From positions 1,590,501-1,654,500 of the forward strand of contig NZ_CP011924.1 in NCBI RefSeq assembly GCF_000238315.3: a stretch of DNA of 64,000 nt, read 5' to 3'. Of the stretch, positions 45,821 to 55,632 are shown one piece after another (position 1 is the first letter of the stretch; the number at the start of each line of letters is the position of its first letter). A program made the translations under genes and the position numbers. The notes under the pieces were generated by a model, which ran no database searches, was not told the origin of the DNA, and saw only the letters and a program-made list of their open reading frames with translations. The DNA is from Pseudoalteromonas piscicida. GTDB taxonomy: Bacteria; Pseudomonadota; Gammaproteobacteria; Enterobacterales; Alteromonadaceae.

Positions 45821-46669
45821 ATGTTGTATCTGGGTTGCCCACAATGGAGTAGCACACACTGGAAAGGTCGAGTATTTTCCAGCCATTGTAGTGCTACAAA
45901 TATGCTCAAAGAGTATGGCCAAATTTTTAATAGCGTTGAAGGCAATACGACTTTTTATGCCGATCCAAATCCGCAGACCGTATTAAAATGGCTAGAACAA
46001 GTGCCCGATGACTTTCGCTTTACGTTTAAAATTCCTAAGCGTTTTAGTCATGAAATGGCACTTAGCCACTGCCAAGATGAATTATTGACTTGGTGTAAAA
46101 ACATGGCGCCGCTGTTTCCTAAATTAGGCGTGTTAATGCTGCAATTACCTGCACAGTTTGCGCCTGAACATAAAAATAAAATGCGACAATTTCTATCTTG
46201 GTTGCCCAAAGCGCTAACTGTTGGTGTTGAAGTACGGCATTGGGACTTTTATCGCAAAGGCGATGCTGAGCGCAGATACAACCAATATTTAATCGAAAAT
46301 AACTACAACCGCATCGTGATGGATACTCGCGCACTCTTTAGCGAGCCTGCCAGTACCCCTGCGATAGTAGATGCACAGCAAAAAAAGCCGCGATTACCTG
46401 TGCATGCTATTGCCACTGGAGACAGCCCTATTCTGCGATTTGTTGGTTGCTCTCAGCTTGAGTCTAATAGAGACTTTTATCAACCTTGGTTAACTAAACT
46501 TAATCAATGGCTCAGCGAAGGTAAATCACCTTATGTGTTTTTCCATACCGCAGACAATTTTGATGCACCATTTTTAGCAAGACAATTTATCGCTGATTTA
46601 GAGATACATCATCAAGTAAGCAATCCATTCCCCGCTGAAAAAGAAGCAAAGCAAGAGGCGCTGTTTTAA
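45821..46669 (+). CDS. yecE: DUF72 family protein YecE
   Basis: YecE/DUF72 proteins have a TIM-barrel-like fold and no established activity. The 282-residue protein shows the family blocks YLGCPQWSSTHWKGRVF, FNSVEGNTTFYADP, FRFTFKIPKRFSH, LPAQFAP, VGVEVRHWDFY and the C-terminal YVFFHTADNFDAP. The ATG at 45821 is preferred to the TTG at 45812; neither has a strong ribosome binding site. It overlaps the next gene at its stop, so the two form an operon. yecE also lies close to aspS in E. coli. Confidence 0.88.
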   Translation: MLYLGCPQWSSTHWKGRVFSSHCSATNMLKEYGQIFNSVEGNTTFYADPNPQTVLKWLEQVPDDFRFTFKIPKRFSHEMALSHCQDELLTWCKNMAPLFPKLGVLMLQLPAQFAPEHKNKMRQFLSWLPKALTVGVEVRHWDFYRKGDAERRYNQYLIENNYNRIVMDTRALFSEPASTPAIVDAQQKKPRLPVHAIATGDSPILRFVGCSQLESNRDFYQPWLTKLNQWLSEGKSPYVFFHTADNFDAPFLARQFIADLEIHHQVSNPFPAEKEAKQEALF

Positions 46670-47175
46670 TGTCCCATCCCTATTTTTTAAACTACTCAGA
46701 GCAAGTCCAGACTCAAGTCACTCAGCTAATAGAGAACAAGCGACTCAGTGCCTTTTTCAAAAGCCGCTATCCCGAGCCGCATCAAATCAAAAGCGATAAG
46801 CTACTTTACGAATATGTGGAAGGATTAAGACAACAGTACTTAAAAAATACCCCACGGGTATCGCAGGCCAAGTTTGAAAAGCGTAACAACATGGTATTGA
46901 ATGCGTTAGGAACACATACGTTCAAAACCACACGGCACGGGCAAAAACAAAAAACGTCGCACCAAATACACATCGCAGCACAGTTAAAACACGCTCCCGA
47001 GGCGGTACTACGAGCATTGGTTGTACACGAGTTAGCGCACTTTAAAGAGAAAGACCATAACAAGGCCTTTTATAAGCTTTGTCAGCATATGGAGCCCCAC
47101 TATCATCAACTTGAGCTAGAGTTACGGCTATTTATGCTGATGTGTGAAATAGAAGGCAACACCAATTACACTTAA
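46669..47175 (+). CDS. YgjP-type zinc metallopeptidase domain protein
   Basis: The 168-residue soluble protein has the gluzincin-like motif HELAHFKEKDH (His120, His124 and His130 as probable metal ligands) typical of the YgjP/DUF45 M48-like family. The N-terminal half contains the YVEGLRQQYLKN helix. Substrate unknown. Its start overlaps the yecE end by one base, and a hairpin-like inverted repeat (AATTGGTGT with ACACCAATT) just past the stop may end transcription. Confidence 0.85.
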   Translation: MSHPYFLNYSEQVQTQVTQLIENKRLSAFFKSRYPEPHQIKSDKLLYEYVEGLRQQYLKNTPRVSQAKFEKRNNMVLNALGTHTFKTTRHGQKQKTSHQIHIAAQLKHAPEAVLRALVVHELAHFKEKDHNKAFYKLCQHMEPHYHQLELELRLFMLMCEIEGNTNYT

Positions 47176-47202
47176 CTTAAGTGCAATTGGTGTTTTGAGA
47201 AA

Positions 47203-48000
47203 TTAGCGTTTACAGCTTGGTGCGAAACCACCCGTACGCGCTTTGTTAGCGGTTGCTTGGGCAGTTGTCATGTTGGCTTGTAATTGCTTAATTCGATTTT
47301 CAGGCGCAGGGTGCGTCGACATAAATTCTGGTGGACGCTGTTCGCTCATTTTCGCCATATTTTGCCAAAGCGCTACAGAGCCTTCAGGATTAAAGCCAGC
47401 CTTTGCCATTAGATCTAAGCCGATAACATCCGCCTCGCTTTCATGAGAGCGGCTAAATGGCAACGCAACGCCGTACTGCGCGCCGAGACCTAATCCCTGC
47501 ATAATGGCATTGCGATATTCGATATTATTCATTTCAAGCACCGCCGCACCTGCTTGCAGGCCAAACTGCAACACACTATTTTGCGATACGCGCTCATTAG
47601 CGTGTTCAGCAATAACGTGCCCTACTTCGTGACCCATAACCGCCGCAAGTTGATCTTGGTTTTCTGCAACTTTGAGGATCCCCGTATGAACCCCAATTTT
47701 ACCGCCGGGTAGCGCAAATGCATTGGCAGAATCATCTTCAAATACCACAACTTCCCATTGCTGGTTTGCGTAGTTTGCTGGGAGTTGTGCTATTAAGGCA
47801 TTTGCAATACACTTAACGTAGCGATTGGTTTTAGCATCAGTATCGACTTTTTGCTCTTGCTTCATTTGCTCAAAGCTTGCAACACCCATTTGGTCCATTT
47901 GTTGCTCGGAATAGAGTGCTAACTGAGTGCGTCCGGTAGGCGATGTTTTGCAGCCTGCAAGGGTTGCTGCCACGGCTATCGCGAGAACCAGTTTTTTCAT
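47203..48000 (-). CDS. M48-family lipoprotein metalloprotease (LoiP/YggG-like)
   Basis: The 265-residue precursor has a lipoprotein signal ending LAGC (Cys17 lipidated) and is probably anchored to the outer membrane, as is LoiP. The zinc motif HEVGHVIAEH (His124, His128) and the downstream Glu in RSHESEADVIGLDLM form the metallopeptidase site; STHPAPENRI is the typical C-terminal motif. In E. coli LoiP cleaves Phe-Phe bonds and works with BepA-type quality control. Monocistronic. Confidence 0.88.
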   Translation of the reverse strand: MKKLVLAIAVAATLAGCKTSPTGRTQLALYSEQQMDQMGVASFEQMKQEQKVDTDAKTNRYVKCIANALIAQLPANYANQQWEVVVFEDDSANAFALPGGKIGVHTGILKVAENQDQLAAVMGHEVGHVIAEHANERVSQNSVLQFGLQAGAAVLEMNNIEYRNAIMQGLGLGAQYGVALPFSRSHESEADVIGLDLMAKAGFNPEGSVALWQNMAKMSEQRPPEFMSTHPAPENRIKQLQANMTTAQATANKARTGGFAPSCKR

Positions 48001-48231
48001 AACTTGTTCCTTTTCTTATTTTATAACTTAAGTTTCTCTAAGTTTACCGCAATTTCGTCACTTAACGAGACTAACTTAGTACAATATAAAAAATTTTTCA
48101 TGAACTTCTGCTGATCAGAACGCCGTCTTTTCGTTGCTCTCCTCTAGTGCACCGAGCTCCATCTCCATATAAAGCGTCGCTGATTGGTGTATATATTCTG
48201 CTTAACATTAATAAGGTTACAATACCAACAT

Positions 48232-49437
48232 ATGAAGTCATCAACACTCCCCGCAATACTATTGCCATTATTGGCTAGTATTGTCGCAATAACGCCTTTG
48301 GCCATTGACCTCTATCTCCCCGCAATGCTTGCGATTGCAAACAGCTTGAATAGCCCGCTTGAGCAAGTACAGGTTTCTCTTAGTAGCTATTTAGCAGGCT
48401 ATGCTGTCGGCATGATGGTGTTTGGCCCCCTTGCAGATAGATTCTCAAGACAGACGTTAGCTATTTGGGGCTTGGTCGGGTTTACCGCATCGTCAATTGG
48501 GCTTGCGCTAACGAATGACATCGATATGTTTTGCTTCTTGCGGGTCGTTCAAGCATTTTGTGGTGCCGCAGCAACGGTCGTTGTACCTGGTGTGATCCGC
48601 TATTACTACAAAGAGCACACAGCTAAAGGAATGTCTTATGTCTCGATGATCATGATGATAGCGCCACTAATTGCTCCCTCTCTTGGTGCGTTGATCTTGT
48701 TATACTTTGATTGGCACGCCATTTTTTGGTTTTTAGCGGTATATGCGGTACTCGTAATCATCGCATTGCAGTTTTTCTGTATTGCAATTCCGACTAAAGC
48801 TGATGTCCCACTTAGCTTATCGTTTTTCTTAAAAAGCTATCGTATTGTGTTAACACAAAAGAAGGCCCGCTACGATATTCTTTCTTCGATGCTGGCATCA
48901 TTCGCATTCTTTTGTTTTTTAACCTCAGTTTCATTTATTTATCTTGAGTATTATGGCGTGTCGGAGCAGCTGTTTGGAGTGTTATTCGCCATGAATGTGA
49001 TTGCATTGATGCTCGGTAACTTTGCCAACACGCGTTTAGTACCAAGGCTTGGTTCTAGGAGAATGCTCAATATCGGTCTCGCGATTGGTGTCGTCTGCTC
49101 TACCATCTTAGTCATACTCAGTAGCCAATCAGTCTCGGTTTGGGTGCTAGCTTCTGCCATTGCACCCTTGATGATGAGTTTGGGGATCATTGCCAGTAAC
49201 GCTGATGCACTGATATTACTGAGTTTTGAACATCAAACCGGTACCGCTACCGCGGTGATAGGCACGCTACGATTTGGTAGTGGCGCTTTGGTCGGCCCTT
49301 TACTTGCACTCGCGGTTCCTGAGTCACCTTTGCCATTCTCAAGCTTTATGTTCGCTGCCATTGTGCTAACTATCGTCTGCCAATTGCTAAATAGGCGTTT
49401 TGAGAAAAGTGTCAACGCCACAGAAATCAAAGAGTAA
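48232..49437 (+). CDS. Bcr/CflA-type MFS multidrug transporter
   Basis: The 401-residue protein has twelve predicted hydrophobic helices and the DHA1-type motif A GPLADRFSRQTLAIWGL between helices 2 and 3 (about residue 60-75). Helix 1 ends ITPLAIDLYLPAML, the start of Bcr/CflA sequences, in which an acidic residue in helix 1 couples protons. It probably exports drugs such as bicyclomycin or chloramphenicol-like compounds, or sulfonamides. The ATG at 48232 is chosen by homology; the frame extends to TTG 48184. Confidence 0.88.
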   Translation: MKSSTLPAILLPLLASIVAITPLAIDLYLPAMLAIANSLNSPLEQVQVSLSSYLAGYAVGMMVFGPLADRFSRQTLAIWGLVGFTASSIGLALTNDIDMFCFLRVVQAFCGAAATVVVPGVIRYYYKEHTAKGMSYVSMIMMIAPLIAPSLGALILLYFDWHAIFWFLAVYAVLVIIALQFFCIAIPTKADVPLSLSFFLKSYRIVLTQKKARYDILSSMLASFAFFCFLTSVSFIYLEYYGVSEQLFGVLFAMNVIALMLGNFANTRLVPRLGSRRMLNIGLAIGVVCSTILVILSSQSVSVWVLASAIAPLMMSLGIIASNADALILLSFEHQTGTATAVIGTLRFGSGALVGPLLALAVPESPLPFSSFMFAAIVLTIVCQLLNRRFEKSVNATEIKE

Positions 49438-49443
49438 TACACA

Positions 49444-49468
49444 AAAAGCCCCGACTTGCGGGGCTTTT
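49444..49468. terminator. Bidirectional terminator between MFS and SYLF genes
   Basis: AAAAGCCCCG and CGGGGCTTTT form a perfect ten-base stem with a five-base loop between convergent genes. Confidence 0.93.
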
Positions 49469-49492
49469 CTCTAAAATCGTTATTAGAACAGA

Positions 49493-50056
49493 TTAATTTA
49501 GTTCTTTATCTTTCCAGAATTTAGTGCCTTTTACTGTTGCTTGCAGCGCCAAACCACTTTCAGTAAAGGTGTACACTGTAACATCGCCATAATAGGCTTC
49601 CCCTTCTACCGATGCGCCTTTTTTAGCGGCTTTCGCTGCAGCATCTGCATTTCCGCCAAACGTCCAGCCTGAAGTAACAAACTTATTCATTGCTTCAGGA
49701 GTATGGAATACCATCACAATACGATAATCTTTTACACCTAGACCAAGGCCTACACCACCTTCAGCCATATTCATATAAGTGTTACTTCCTACCGCCTTAT
49801 CGTGTACGACACCGTAACCTGTTCCAGCTGCAACAAATAGCAGATTAATATTGGCATTAGAAAAAACAGCATAACCAGGCGCTGCCGCAATTTGCGAACG
49901 CGTATCCGGCTTTTTGCTGTAAAGCTGAGTAAGTACATCGTTTTTCATATCTAGGATGGCACGTTGCTTTTCAACCTTGTCACCATCGCCCATTGAAGCA
50001 CATGCACTAAGCATGACGGCCAAAAAGCCAGCCATTAAATGTTTAACGTTTACCAT
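49493..50056 (-). CDS. SYLF/YSC84 domain lipoprotein
   Basis: The 187-residue precursor has a lipoprotein signal (lipobox LSAC, about residue 19) and a SYLF domain with PGYAVFSNANINLLFVAAGTGYGVV, GGVGLGLGVKDYRIVMVFHTPE and FTESGLALQATVKGTKFWKD. SYLF domains bind lipids (phosphoinositides in eukaryotes); the bacterial role is unknown. The ATG at 50056 follows AGGAAAGG; a longer frame to 50092 is less likely. Confidence 0.85.
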   Translation of the reverse strand: MVNVKHLMAGFLAVMLSACASMGDGDKVEKQRAILDMKNDVLTQLYSKKPDTRSQIAAAPGYAVFSNANINLLFVAAGTGYGVVHDKAVGSNTYMNMAEGGVGLGLGVKDYRIVMVFHTPEAMNKFVTSGWTFGGNADAAAKAAKKGASVEGEAYYGDVTVYTFTESGLALQATVKGTKFWKDKELN

Positions 50057-50130
50057 AGGTTTTTCCTTTCCTGCATTAATTGAAAATAACACTACCTATC
50101 ATAGACGCTTAGTTTGAATGCTGGATTAAT

Positions 50131-51237
50131 TTAGAGGTATGTTTCGAGCCTTGCCAAACCAGCGGCAAAGTTACGCTTACCCGTTCCTAAACGAAAGTGG
50201 CACTCGCTCTCCAATAGAAATAACGTTGCGGGTAACAATAGCGTGTTCGAGGTCTCTGCAAATTGACGTGACCACTTTTCAGAGTCCCTTACTGAATTAA
50301 TCTTCAGCAATGACAACACACCTCCACGAGGCTCAACCCAAGTCACTTTTTGCGAGTATAAACTGACAAATTCACGTATCAATTGGACGTTATTTGCAAT
50401 GATGTTCGCATTATGCGCTAAAATAGTTTCACTATGCAGTAATGCGGTTGTTGCCAATAGATCATCCACTTTACTACCACAAATGCTTAAGTAGCTTTTA
50501 CCGGCCAGCAGCGCATCTGCTAGTGCTTTCGAACCGCAAATTGCCCAACCTACTCGGATGCCAGGTAAGCCCATACTTTTGGATAATACGCCTAACGTAA
50601 TCGACCGCGGATAAGCTAAAAAGCGCCCACTTACGGCACGGTCATCGCCATGGCTCTGTGCTGATACTTCATCACTTAAAATGTAAGCACCATACTGCTC
50701 TGCCAGTTGTTGTATTTGTCCAACTTCATTGTCAGTCAAGCCTGCGCCCGTTGGATTATGAGGAGCGTTGACGATAATGAGTTTGGTTTTTGTCGTCACT
50801 GCGTTTTTGAGTCTTTCTATATCAACCTGCCAGTTGTCCTCTTCTCGCAATGCCACCGTGTTGACGATAGCGCCAAACTGTTTGGGAAGTGTTGCAAGCG
50901 ATGGGTAACTTGGCGTACAGACCACCACCTCATCTTGTGGGTCTAGTAATTGCGCCATCGTAGTGAAAATAGCTTCTTGAGCACCGCTAAATGACACGAT
51001 TTGATTAAGATCCACACATGCCGTCGTCGGCAGATGATAAGCTTTAATCGCCGCTTTTAGCCCTTCACTGCCCGCAATCGGATTGTAACCCAGTTCAATG
51101 TCTGGCATTTTACCGCCACCAAGCTCAATAAGTTCACCAAGCGTGACACCTTGAGCGCAGGAATCACTCAAGTTGATGTCGATGGGAGTAGCCAAGCTTT
51201 GACTAAACTTAATGTGATCGGGTAATACTAATTCCAT
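50131..51237 (-). CDS. ovoB: PLP-dependent OvoB-type 5-histidylcysteine sulfoxide lyase
   Basis: This 368-residue fold-type I aminotransferase-like protein has NAPHNPTG (161-164), Asp189 in ILSDEVSAQSHG, and the PLP Lys220 in VLSKSMGLPGIRVGW. It lies directly downstream of ovoA. Ovothiol biosynthesis needs a PLP-dependent C-S lyase (OvoB) that turns 5-histidylcysteine sulfoxide into 5-thiohistidine, so the assignment follows from context. Without the neighbour it would be called a class I/II aminotransferase. Translation starts at ATG 51237 after AGGTTAGAGA; a terminator-like hairpin sits immediately upstream. Confidence 0.72.
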   Translation of the reverse strand: MELVLPDHIKFSQSLATPIDINLSDSCAQGVTLGELIELGGGKMPDIELGYNPIAGSEGLKAAIKAYHLPTTACVDLNQIVSFSGAQEAIFTTMAQLLDPQDEVVVCTPSYPSLATLPKQFGAIVNTVALREEDNWQVDIERLKNAVTTKTKLIIVNAPHNPTGAGLTDNEVGQIQQLAEQYGAYILSDEVSAQSHGDDRAVSGRFLAYPRSITLGVLSKSMGLPGIRVGWAICGSKALADALLAGKSYLSICGSKVDDLLATTALLHSETILAHNANIIANNVQLIREFVSLYSQKVTWVEPRGGVLSLLKINSVRDSEKWSRQFAETSNTLLLPATLFLLESECHFRLGTGKRNFAAGLARLETYL

Positions 51238-51246
51238 TCTCTAACC

Positions 51247-51278
51247 TAAAAAGTCATGCCAGCACTTTGGCTGGCATG
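51247..51278 (-). terminator. Terminator-like hairpin between ovoA and ovoB
   Basis: CATGCCAGC and GCTGGCATG form a perfect nine-base stem, and ACTTTTTAG follows on the - strand. The T-run ends a few bases before the ovoB ribosome binding site. Confidence 0.75.
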
Positions 51279-51289
51279 GGTATCAACGA

Positions 51290-53395
51290 CTATTTAAGAC
51301 GCCATAGCGTAAGTTGGCATCGCTCTAGTTCAACTTTACGTGCGTTTTTGCTTATGGCGGACATTACTTCATCTTCAGCCAACAGTTCAAAATCTCGTCC
51401 CAGTAAAATTTCTAAACCATCACGGCCCGTGACGTTCTCACCACTGACCTTATAACCGCCCAACCAGTTTTGTGCTTGGGTTAGCGCTTTGTCCCACTGA
51501 TAGGCTGAGCTTATCGCAAGGATCCCGCCTGCATTCAAGCGCGATTTAATTTGGTTTAAAAAGGTTTTTGGTGAATATAAGTATTCCACAACACGATGAC
51601 ACAAGATTAAGTCATACTCGGCGAATTGTGGTTTAAGGTTATGCCCATCCCCTTGGCAGAAATGGATACGCTCACTGAGTTCATTAAAACCTAATTGCGA
51701 AGTAGACACTTCGTGGAAGTCCACAATTTCACCTTCAATCTCGGTAGCAAAGCGTACCGGCGTGCCTTCTTTTAAGGCCAACGCGTGTTGAATATTGCGC
51801 GCAGTAAAATCAATGCCATCTACTTGAGTAAAGTGTTTCGCTAATTCAAAACTTGCACGACCGACCGAGCAACCCAAATCCAGCGCTTTATCTGTATTAC
51901 CTTGATAATGCACCATTAGCTGTGAAACAACACTTTGCAATGGATTGCCAAAATGCATAACAGGCTTGCCGTAGTGGCTATGTAGCGCATTGGCAACGTC
52001 CGAATCCATTTCGCACAAGTTGACCTTTTGCACTGGCACTTGTGGGCTCTCACTTTCGATGTATCTGAATCCTGCATGTTGGAAGAAGTGGCGTCTAAAG
52101 GCATAACGAGAGTCTCGCACGGCTTCGTTACCTGTAGAAATCCAAGAACCACCTTTGATCAGATTATGTTTACCGTCAAAAGTGGGAGTCGAGAAATCAT
52201 CGTATAATGGATGCACTTTAAAGCCGCTATATGCGTCGATCGGACTTTCCGTCCATTGCCAAACATTGCCGATGATGTCGAATAAACCTTCAGTTTCAAA
52301 ACGGTTAACCGGACAGCTTGAAGCACATACCTCAAGGTTGATGTTTCCCGGCGCTTCGCTCCATGTCGGCAGATCAACATCAAGCTTATCGCGTAGTACT
52401 TGCCACTCTGCTTCTGTTGGTAAGCGTACAAAGTGCTCACTTTGCTCAGACTTCCAGTTACAAAAAGCCTTCGCTTCAAGGTAATTAACCTCAACTGGCC
52501 AATTGAGAGGTAATGGAATTTCCTCGGCTAAATTTCGTTGCCAAAAGCCTGTGTCTTTCTTTATCCAAAAGCGCGGCATGGTTGATTTAGTTGAAGCCAG
52601 CCAAGCTTGACCTTCAGCCGTCCAAAACTTAGGCTGCTGGTAGCCACCAGCTTCGACAAAGGTTAAAAACTCTTGGTTTGAGACCACATATTTACTGGCC
52701 TTGAATGGCGCCACTTTGACGTCTTGTACACCATATTCGTTATCCCAACCGTAGGTTTGATTTGACTCAGGTTTGCCAAGCCGAACATCACAACCGCTTA
52801 CTGAGATTAGGTTGTTGTCAGGTGCATCATCGTACTCATCACACGCTTCCCAACCGGGTTGTAAAGTCAGGTCAGCCAGCGGCAGCATCCGCATTATTAC
52901 AGAGGAGGTTTCTAGGTGAATACGCTCATGTTCAATACCCATTAGGACAACCCACGTAAGGCTCTCTTGAGTGATTGGTAGAGTAATATCCATCTCATCA
53001 ATTAACCCGTTAATAAGCGCATTCACCTGTTGGCGATAAGCACGCACTTCTGGCACTGTTGGCCAATCGTAATTATTGCTATCAAGGTCGTCCCAAGACA
53101 TTTCGTCTACGCCAACTGCACAGGTAGATTCAATGTGTGGATTAACACGTTGAGTGATGTATTTACCTAACATCAACTTATTAACGTAAAAACAAGCGGT
53201 ATGACCGAAATAGAAAATGAGAGGATGCCGTAACCGCTCAGCCTTCACAAAATAGGCGTCGTCATTGTTGATATTGCTAAATAATGATTCGTACTGCTGC
53301 CAGCTATTGTTGAAGTATGCTTTGATCTCAGCGCGCTTTTTCTCTACATCGCCACCAGAAAGCCAGATTGGCTTTAATGTATTTGGTCTTTCCAT
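51290..53395 (-). CDS. ovoA: 5-histidylcysteine sulfoxide synthase / 5-thiohistidine N-methyltransferase OvoA
   Basis: OvoA is a nonheme iron enzyme that joins cysteine to the C5 of histidine with oxygen; its fused domain later methylates 5-thiohistidine to ovothiol A. The 701 residues (ATG 53395, after AAAGAAG) contain a DinB-like domain with the iron ligands His65 in YFGHTACFY and His156/His160 in GIEHERIHLETSS, an FGE-sulfatase domain (about 215-430, RLPTEAEW, GNVWQWTESP, KGGSWISTGNEAVRDSRYAFRRHFFQHAGFRY), and a C-terminal SAM methyltransferase (ALDLGCSVGRASFEL near 500, YDLILCHRVVEYL). Ovothiol is a redox thiol common in marine organisms. Confidence 0.95.
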   Translation of the reverse strand: MERPNTLKPIWLSGGDVEKKRAEIKAYFNNSWQQYESLFSNINNDDAYFVKAERLRHPLIFYFGHTACFYVNKLMLGKYITQRVNPHIESTCAVGVDEMSWDDLDSNNYDWPTVPEVRAYRQQVNALINGLIDEMDITLPITQESLTWVVLMGIEHERIHLETSSVIMRMLPLADLTLQPGWEACDEYDDAPDNNLISVSGCDVRLGKPESNQTYGWDNEYGVQDVKVAPFKASKYVVSNQEFLTFVEAGGYQQPKFWTAEGQAWLASTKSTMPRFWIKKDTGFWQRNLAEEIPLPLNWPVEVNYLEAKAFCNWKSEQSEHFVRLPTEAEWQVLRDKLDVDLPTWSEAPGNINLEVCASSCPVNRFETEGLFDIIGNVWQWTESPIDAYSGFKVHPLYDDFSTPTFDGKHNLIKGGSWISTGNEAVRDSRYAFRRHFFQHAGFRYIESESPQVPVQKVNLCEMDSDVANALHSHYGKPVMHFGNPLQSVVSQLMVHYQGNTDKALDLGCSVGRASFELAKHFTQVDGIDFTARNIQHALALKEGTPVRFATEIEGEIVDFHEVSTSQLGFNELSERIHFCQGDGHNLKPQFAEYDLILCHRVVEYLYSPKTFLNQIKSRLNAGGILAISSAYQWDKALTQAQNWLGGYKVSGENVTGRDGLEILLGRDFELLAEDEVMSAISKNARKVELERCQLTLWRLK

Positions 53396-53640
53396 ACAAT
53401 TATCTTCTTTAAACTTGCTACTTCGATACATACACCATTTCAATGCATGCAGCTTTTAAACTTTGCTCACTTTGCCACTTAATACCAATGGCATCTTGCT
53501 GTATACGTTTGATAATCTAGCTTAGACCACTGATATCAACTTTTTATGACCTTAACTTATTCACATTTAATTTTCACTGCCGACAGGACTATTTTCAGAA
53601 AAAACTTCACTTGGCACATCTGGCATATGTGATAAAAATA

Positions 53641-53670
53641 AAAAGAGCGCAACTCAGGTCACGCTCTTTT
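53641..53670 (-). terminator. Terminator downstream of the DUF417 gene
   Basis: AAAAGAGCG and CGCTCTTTT form a nine-base stem with a 12-base loop; it faces the end of the - strand gene at 53698. Confidence 0.75.
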
Positions 53671-53697
53671 GGCAGCAGGGCTGCATCACAATGAAAT

Positions 53698-54561
53698 TTA
53701 CGTGACCGCTGGCTCTATGGACTCAGCCGAGCTGGACTCCAATGTCAAAAATACCATCACCATGATATTGGCGATAAACCACAAGTCTTTAATCACAAAT
53801 TGTCCCAAACCACCAAGCAAGCTCATGTCGCTAAACGCACCGGCTGCGGTAAACAAAAAGCTTTGTGTCATAACAAATACCGCAAGACACCCAAGGCTTG
53901 CAACACCAATCAAGACTCGCTGTTTGAACCAAATGCCAATGCCGAGCAAGCCTGCTATCAAAATGTCATAGGTGCCTATCACGTTTGAGGCTTCTTGCAC
54001 GGTAAACAACTCATACATCCAAGACATAAACGGTGAAGTTTCTACTAGCGGCACGATTGCCTTTGCTTCGAGTTCAAGAAATTTCATTCCACCGATCCAG
54101 ACTAAAACCAATGCCACCGGGAAATAGTTCGCCCATATGAGCGCTCGCGTGTTGATATAATGACGGCAGTAGAGAAATAGTGCGATGGGTACTAACGCAA
54201 AATACTTGATGATCCCTTGCCCTGAACCAATAACGGGAAAACCGCCATGGGCTGCTATCCAGCGGTTTTCGGCAAACAACGTCAACAACGTAAATAAACT
54301 AATGATGGCAATTAAGGCAAGTGGCCACGCCGCAGGAATAATCTTACATTGCTGTAAAATGACTAAACCAGCAGCGACCATTAACGCAAAGCCAAATACA
54401 ATGCCAAGCGTGGCAACAGGCACCCACTCTGTTAACCCGTAAAAGCTAAAGGTGCCTGAAATGGTACTTGACCCAGCGCCAAACAAAAATGAAATGCCAA
54501 GCAGTAATAAGCTCACTGCTAACACGCCTGAAATAGAATAATCGATAGTTCTGAACGACAT
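53698..54561 (-). CDS. DUF417 (YkgB/RclC-like) inner-membrane protein
   Basis: The 287-residue protein has about eight hydrophobic helices. The C-terminal half matches the DUF417/YkgB family (VLVWIGGMKFLELEAKAIVPLVETSPFMSWMYELF, then EASNVIGTYDILIAGLLGIG). E. coli RclC of this family (197 residues) belongs to the reactive-chlorine response; this protein is longer because of an N-terminal DoxX-like extension. Transport or redox role unknown. It is divergent in order from its neighbours and has its own terminator. Confidence 0.75.
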   Translation of the reverse strand: MSFRTIDYSISGVLAVSLLLLGISFLFGAGSSTISGTFSFYGLTEWVPVATLGIVFGFALMVAAGLVILQQCKIIPAAWPLALIAIISLFTLLTLFAENRWIAAHGGFPVIGSGQGIIKYFALVPIALFLYCRHYINTRALIWANYFPVALVLVWIGGMKFLELEAKAIVPLVETSPFMSWMYELFTVQEASNVIGTYDILIAGLLGIGIWFKQRVLIGVASLGCLAVFVMTQSFLFTAAGAFSDMSLLGGLGQFVIKDLWFIANIMVMVFLTLESSSAESIEPAVT

Positions 54562-54671
54562 ATCTAACCTCTTAATATGCTATTGTCTATAAGACCCGAG
54601 GTTTTAGAAAGTTCATTCAGCGATTGTGAAGTTTATGCCCATTGCAAGCTGTGTTGAGTCGGCAGGCAAGT

Positions 54672-55541
54672 TCAACGCCAGTGCGTCGCAAAGTCAATGA
54701 GTCGCGTTAATATTGGGCTTTGAAATTTATCTTTACGCGTCACCAGCCAAAACTGCCTCGGTGTGGCTTTTAAACCTGAAAGCGCCTTAATTCGTTGCTG
54801 TGCTATGGCATGTTCAGCGGAGTATTTTGAGATACACGCTAAACCGAGCCCTGCCGCAACACCATTTATAATCGCCTCGGTAGAATTTAACTCAAACGCG
54901 GTTCGCCACGACGTAAGCTGCGCTGCAATATTCGCTAAGAAAAATTCTCGACTGCCGGAGCCTTGTTCCCGCAACAGCCAACGAGATTGACTTTGTATCA
55001 GCATTTGAAAGTCAGTTACCGCAAAGTCCATTGCACTTACGATACACATTTCATCTTCAAACCAAGGCATGATGTCTAAATCTTCGCCTATCACTCGGCC
55101 TTCAACAAAACCAATGTCTAATTCGTAATCACGAAGCATGGCGCACACCTTCGCCGTATTGGTTATAAACAACTGCTGCTGCGTATGCCCTGTTTGCTGC
55201 TGAAAAGCCGCTAACATGGGAGGCAGCAAATGATTGCCTAAGGTATCGCTGGCACCAATTTTAATTTCGCCATATAGCCTCTCGCTTCCTTTAAATAAGG
55301 ACTCTAAGAAGCGACATCTATCAAGCACTTGATGCGCATGCGGTAGTAATAACTCTCCGGCAGGATTTATCATTAATCGATTATTTACACGATCAAATAA
55401 TGGTTGTTCGAGATGACGCTCTAACTCCGCTAGTGCCATGCTAACAGCTGCCTTAGTTAAACATAGCTTATCCGCAGCGGCCGTGATCGAACGCTCTTGC
55501 ACGATTACCGTAAATACATTGAGTTGCTTAAGGGTTATCAT
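54672..55541 (-). CDS. LysR-family transcriptional regulator
   Basis: The 289 residues have an N-terminal winged HTH (about 3-62, LKQLNVFTVIVQERSITAAADKLCLTKAAVSMALAELERHL) and a LysR co-inducer-binding domain (about 90-289). It is divergent from the TDT transporter gene across 90 bases and probably controls it. The region between contains an AT-rich dyad near 55560-55600 (TTGAACAC, ATATATTCA) that could be its site. The effector is unknown. Confidence 0.88.
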   Translation of the reverse strand: MITLKQLNVFTVIVQERSITAAADKLCLTKAAVSMALAELERHLEQPLFDRVNNRLMINPAGELLLPHAHQVLDRCRFLESLFKGSERLYGEIKIGASDTLGNHLLPPMLAAFQQQTGHTQQQLFITNTAKVCAMLRDYELDIGFVEGRVIGEDLDIMPWFEDEMCIVSAMDFAVTDFQMLIQSQSRWLLREQGSGSREFFLANIAAQLTSWRTAFELNSTEAIINGVAAGLGLACISKYSAEHAIAQQRIKALSGLKATPRQFWLVTRKDKFQSPILTRLIDFATHWR

Positions 55542-55632
55542 TGGCGTTAAGAATTATTGAACACTAATTTAAATATATTCAGATATTCTTAATCAAAGCG
55601 CAAGCGTATTATCCCTTCACCGAACAATTGTT

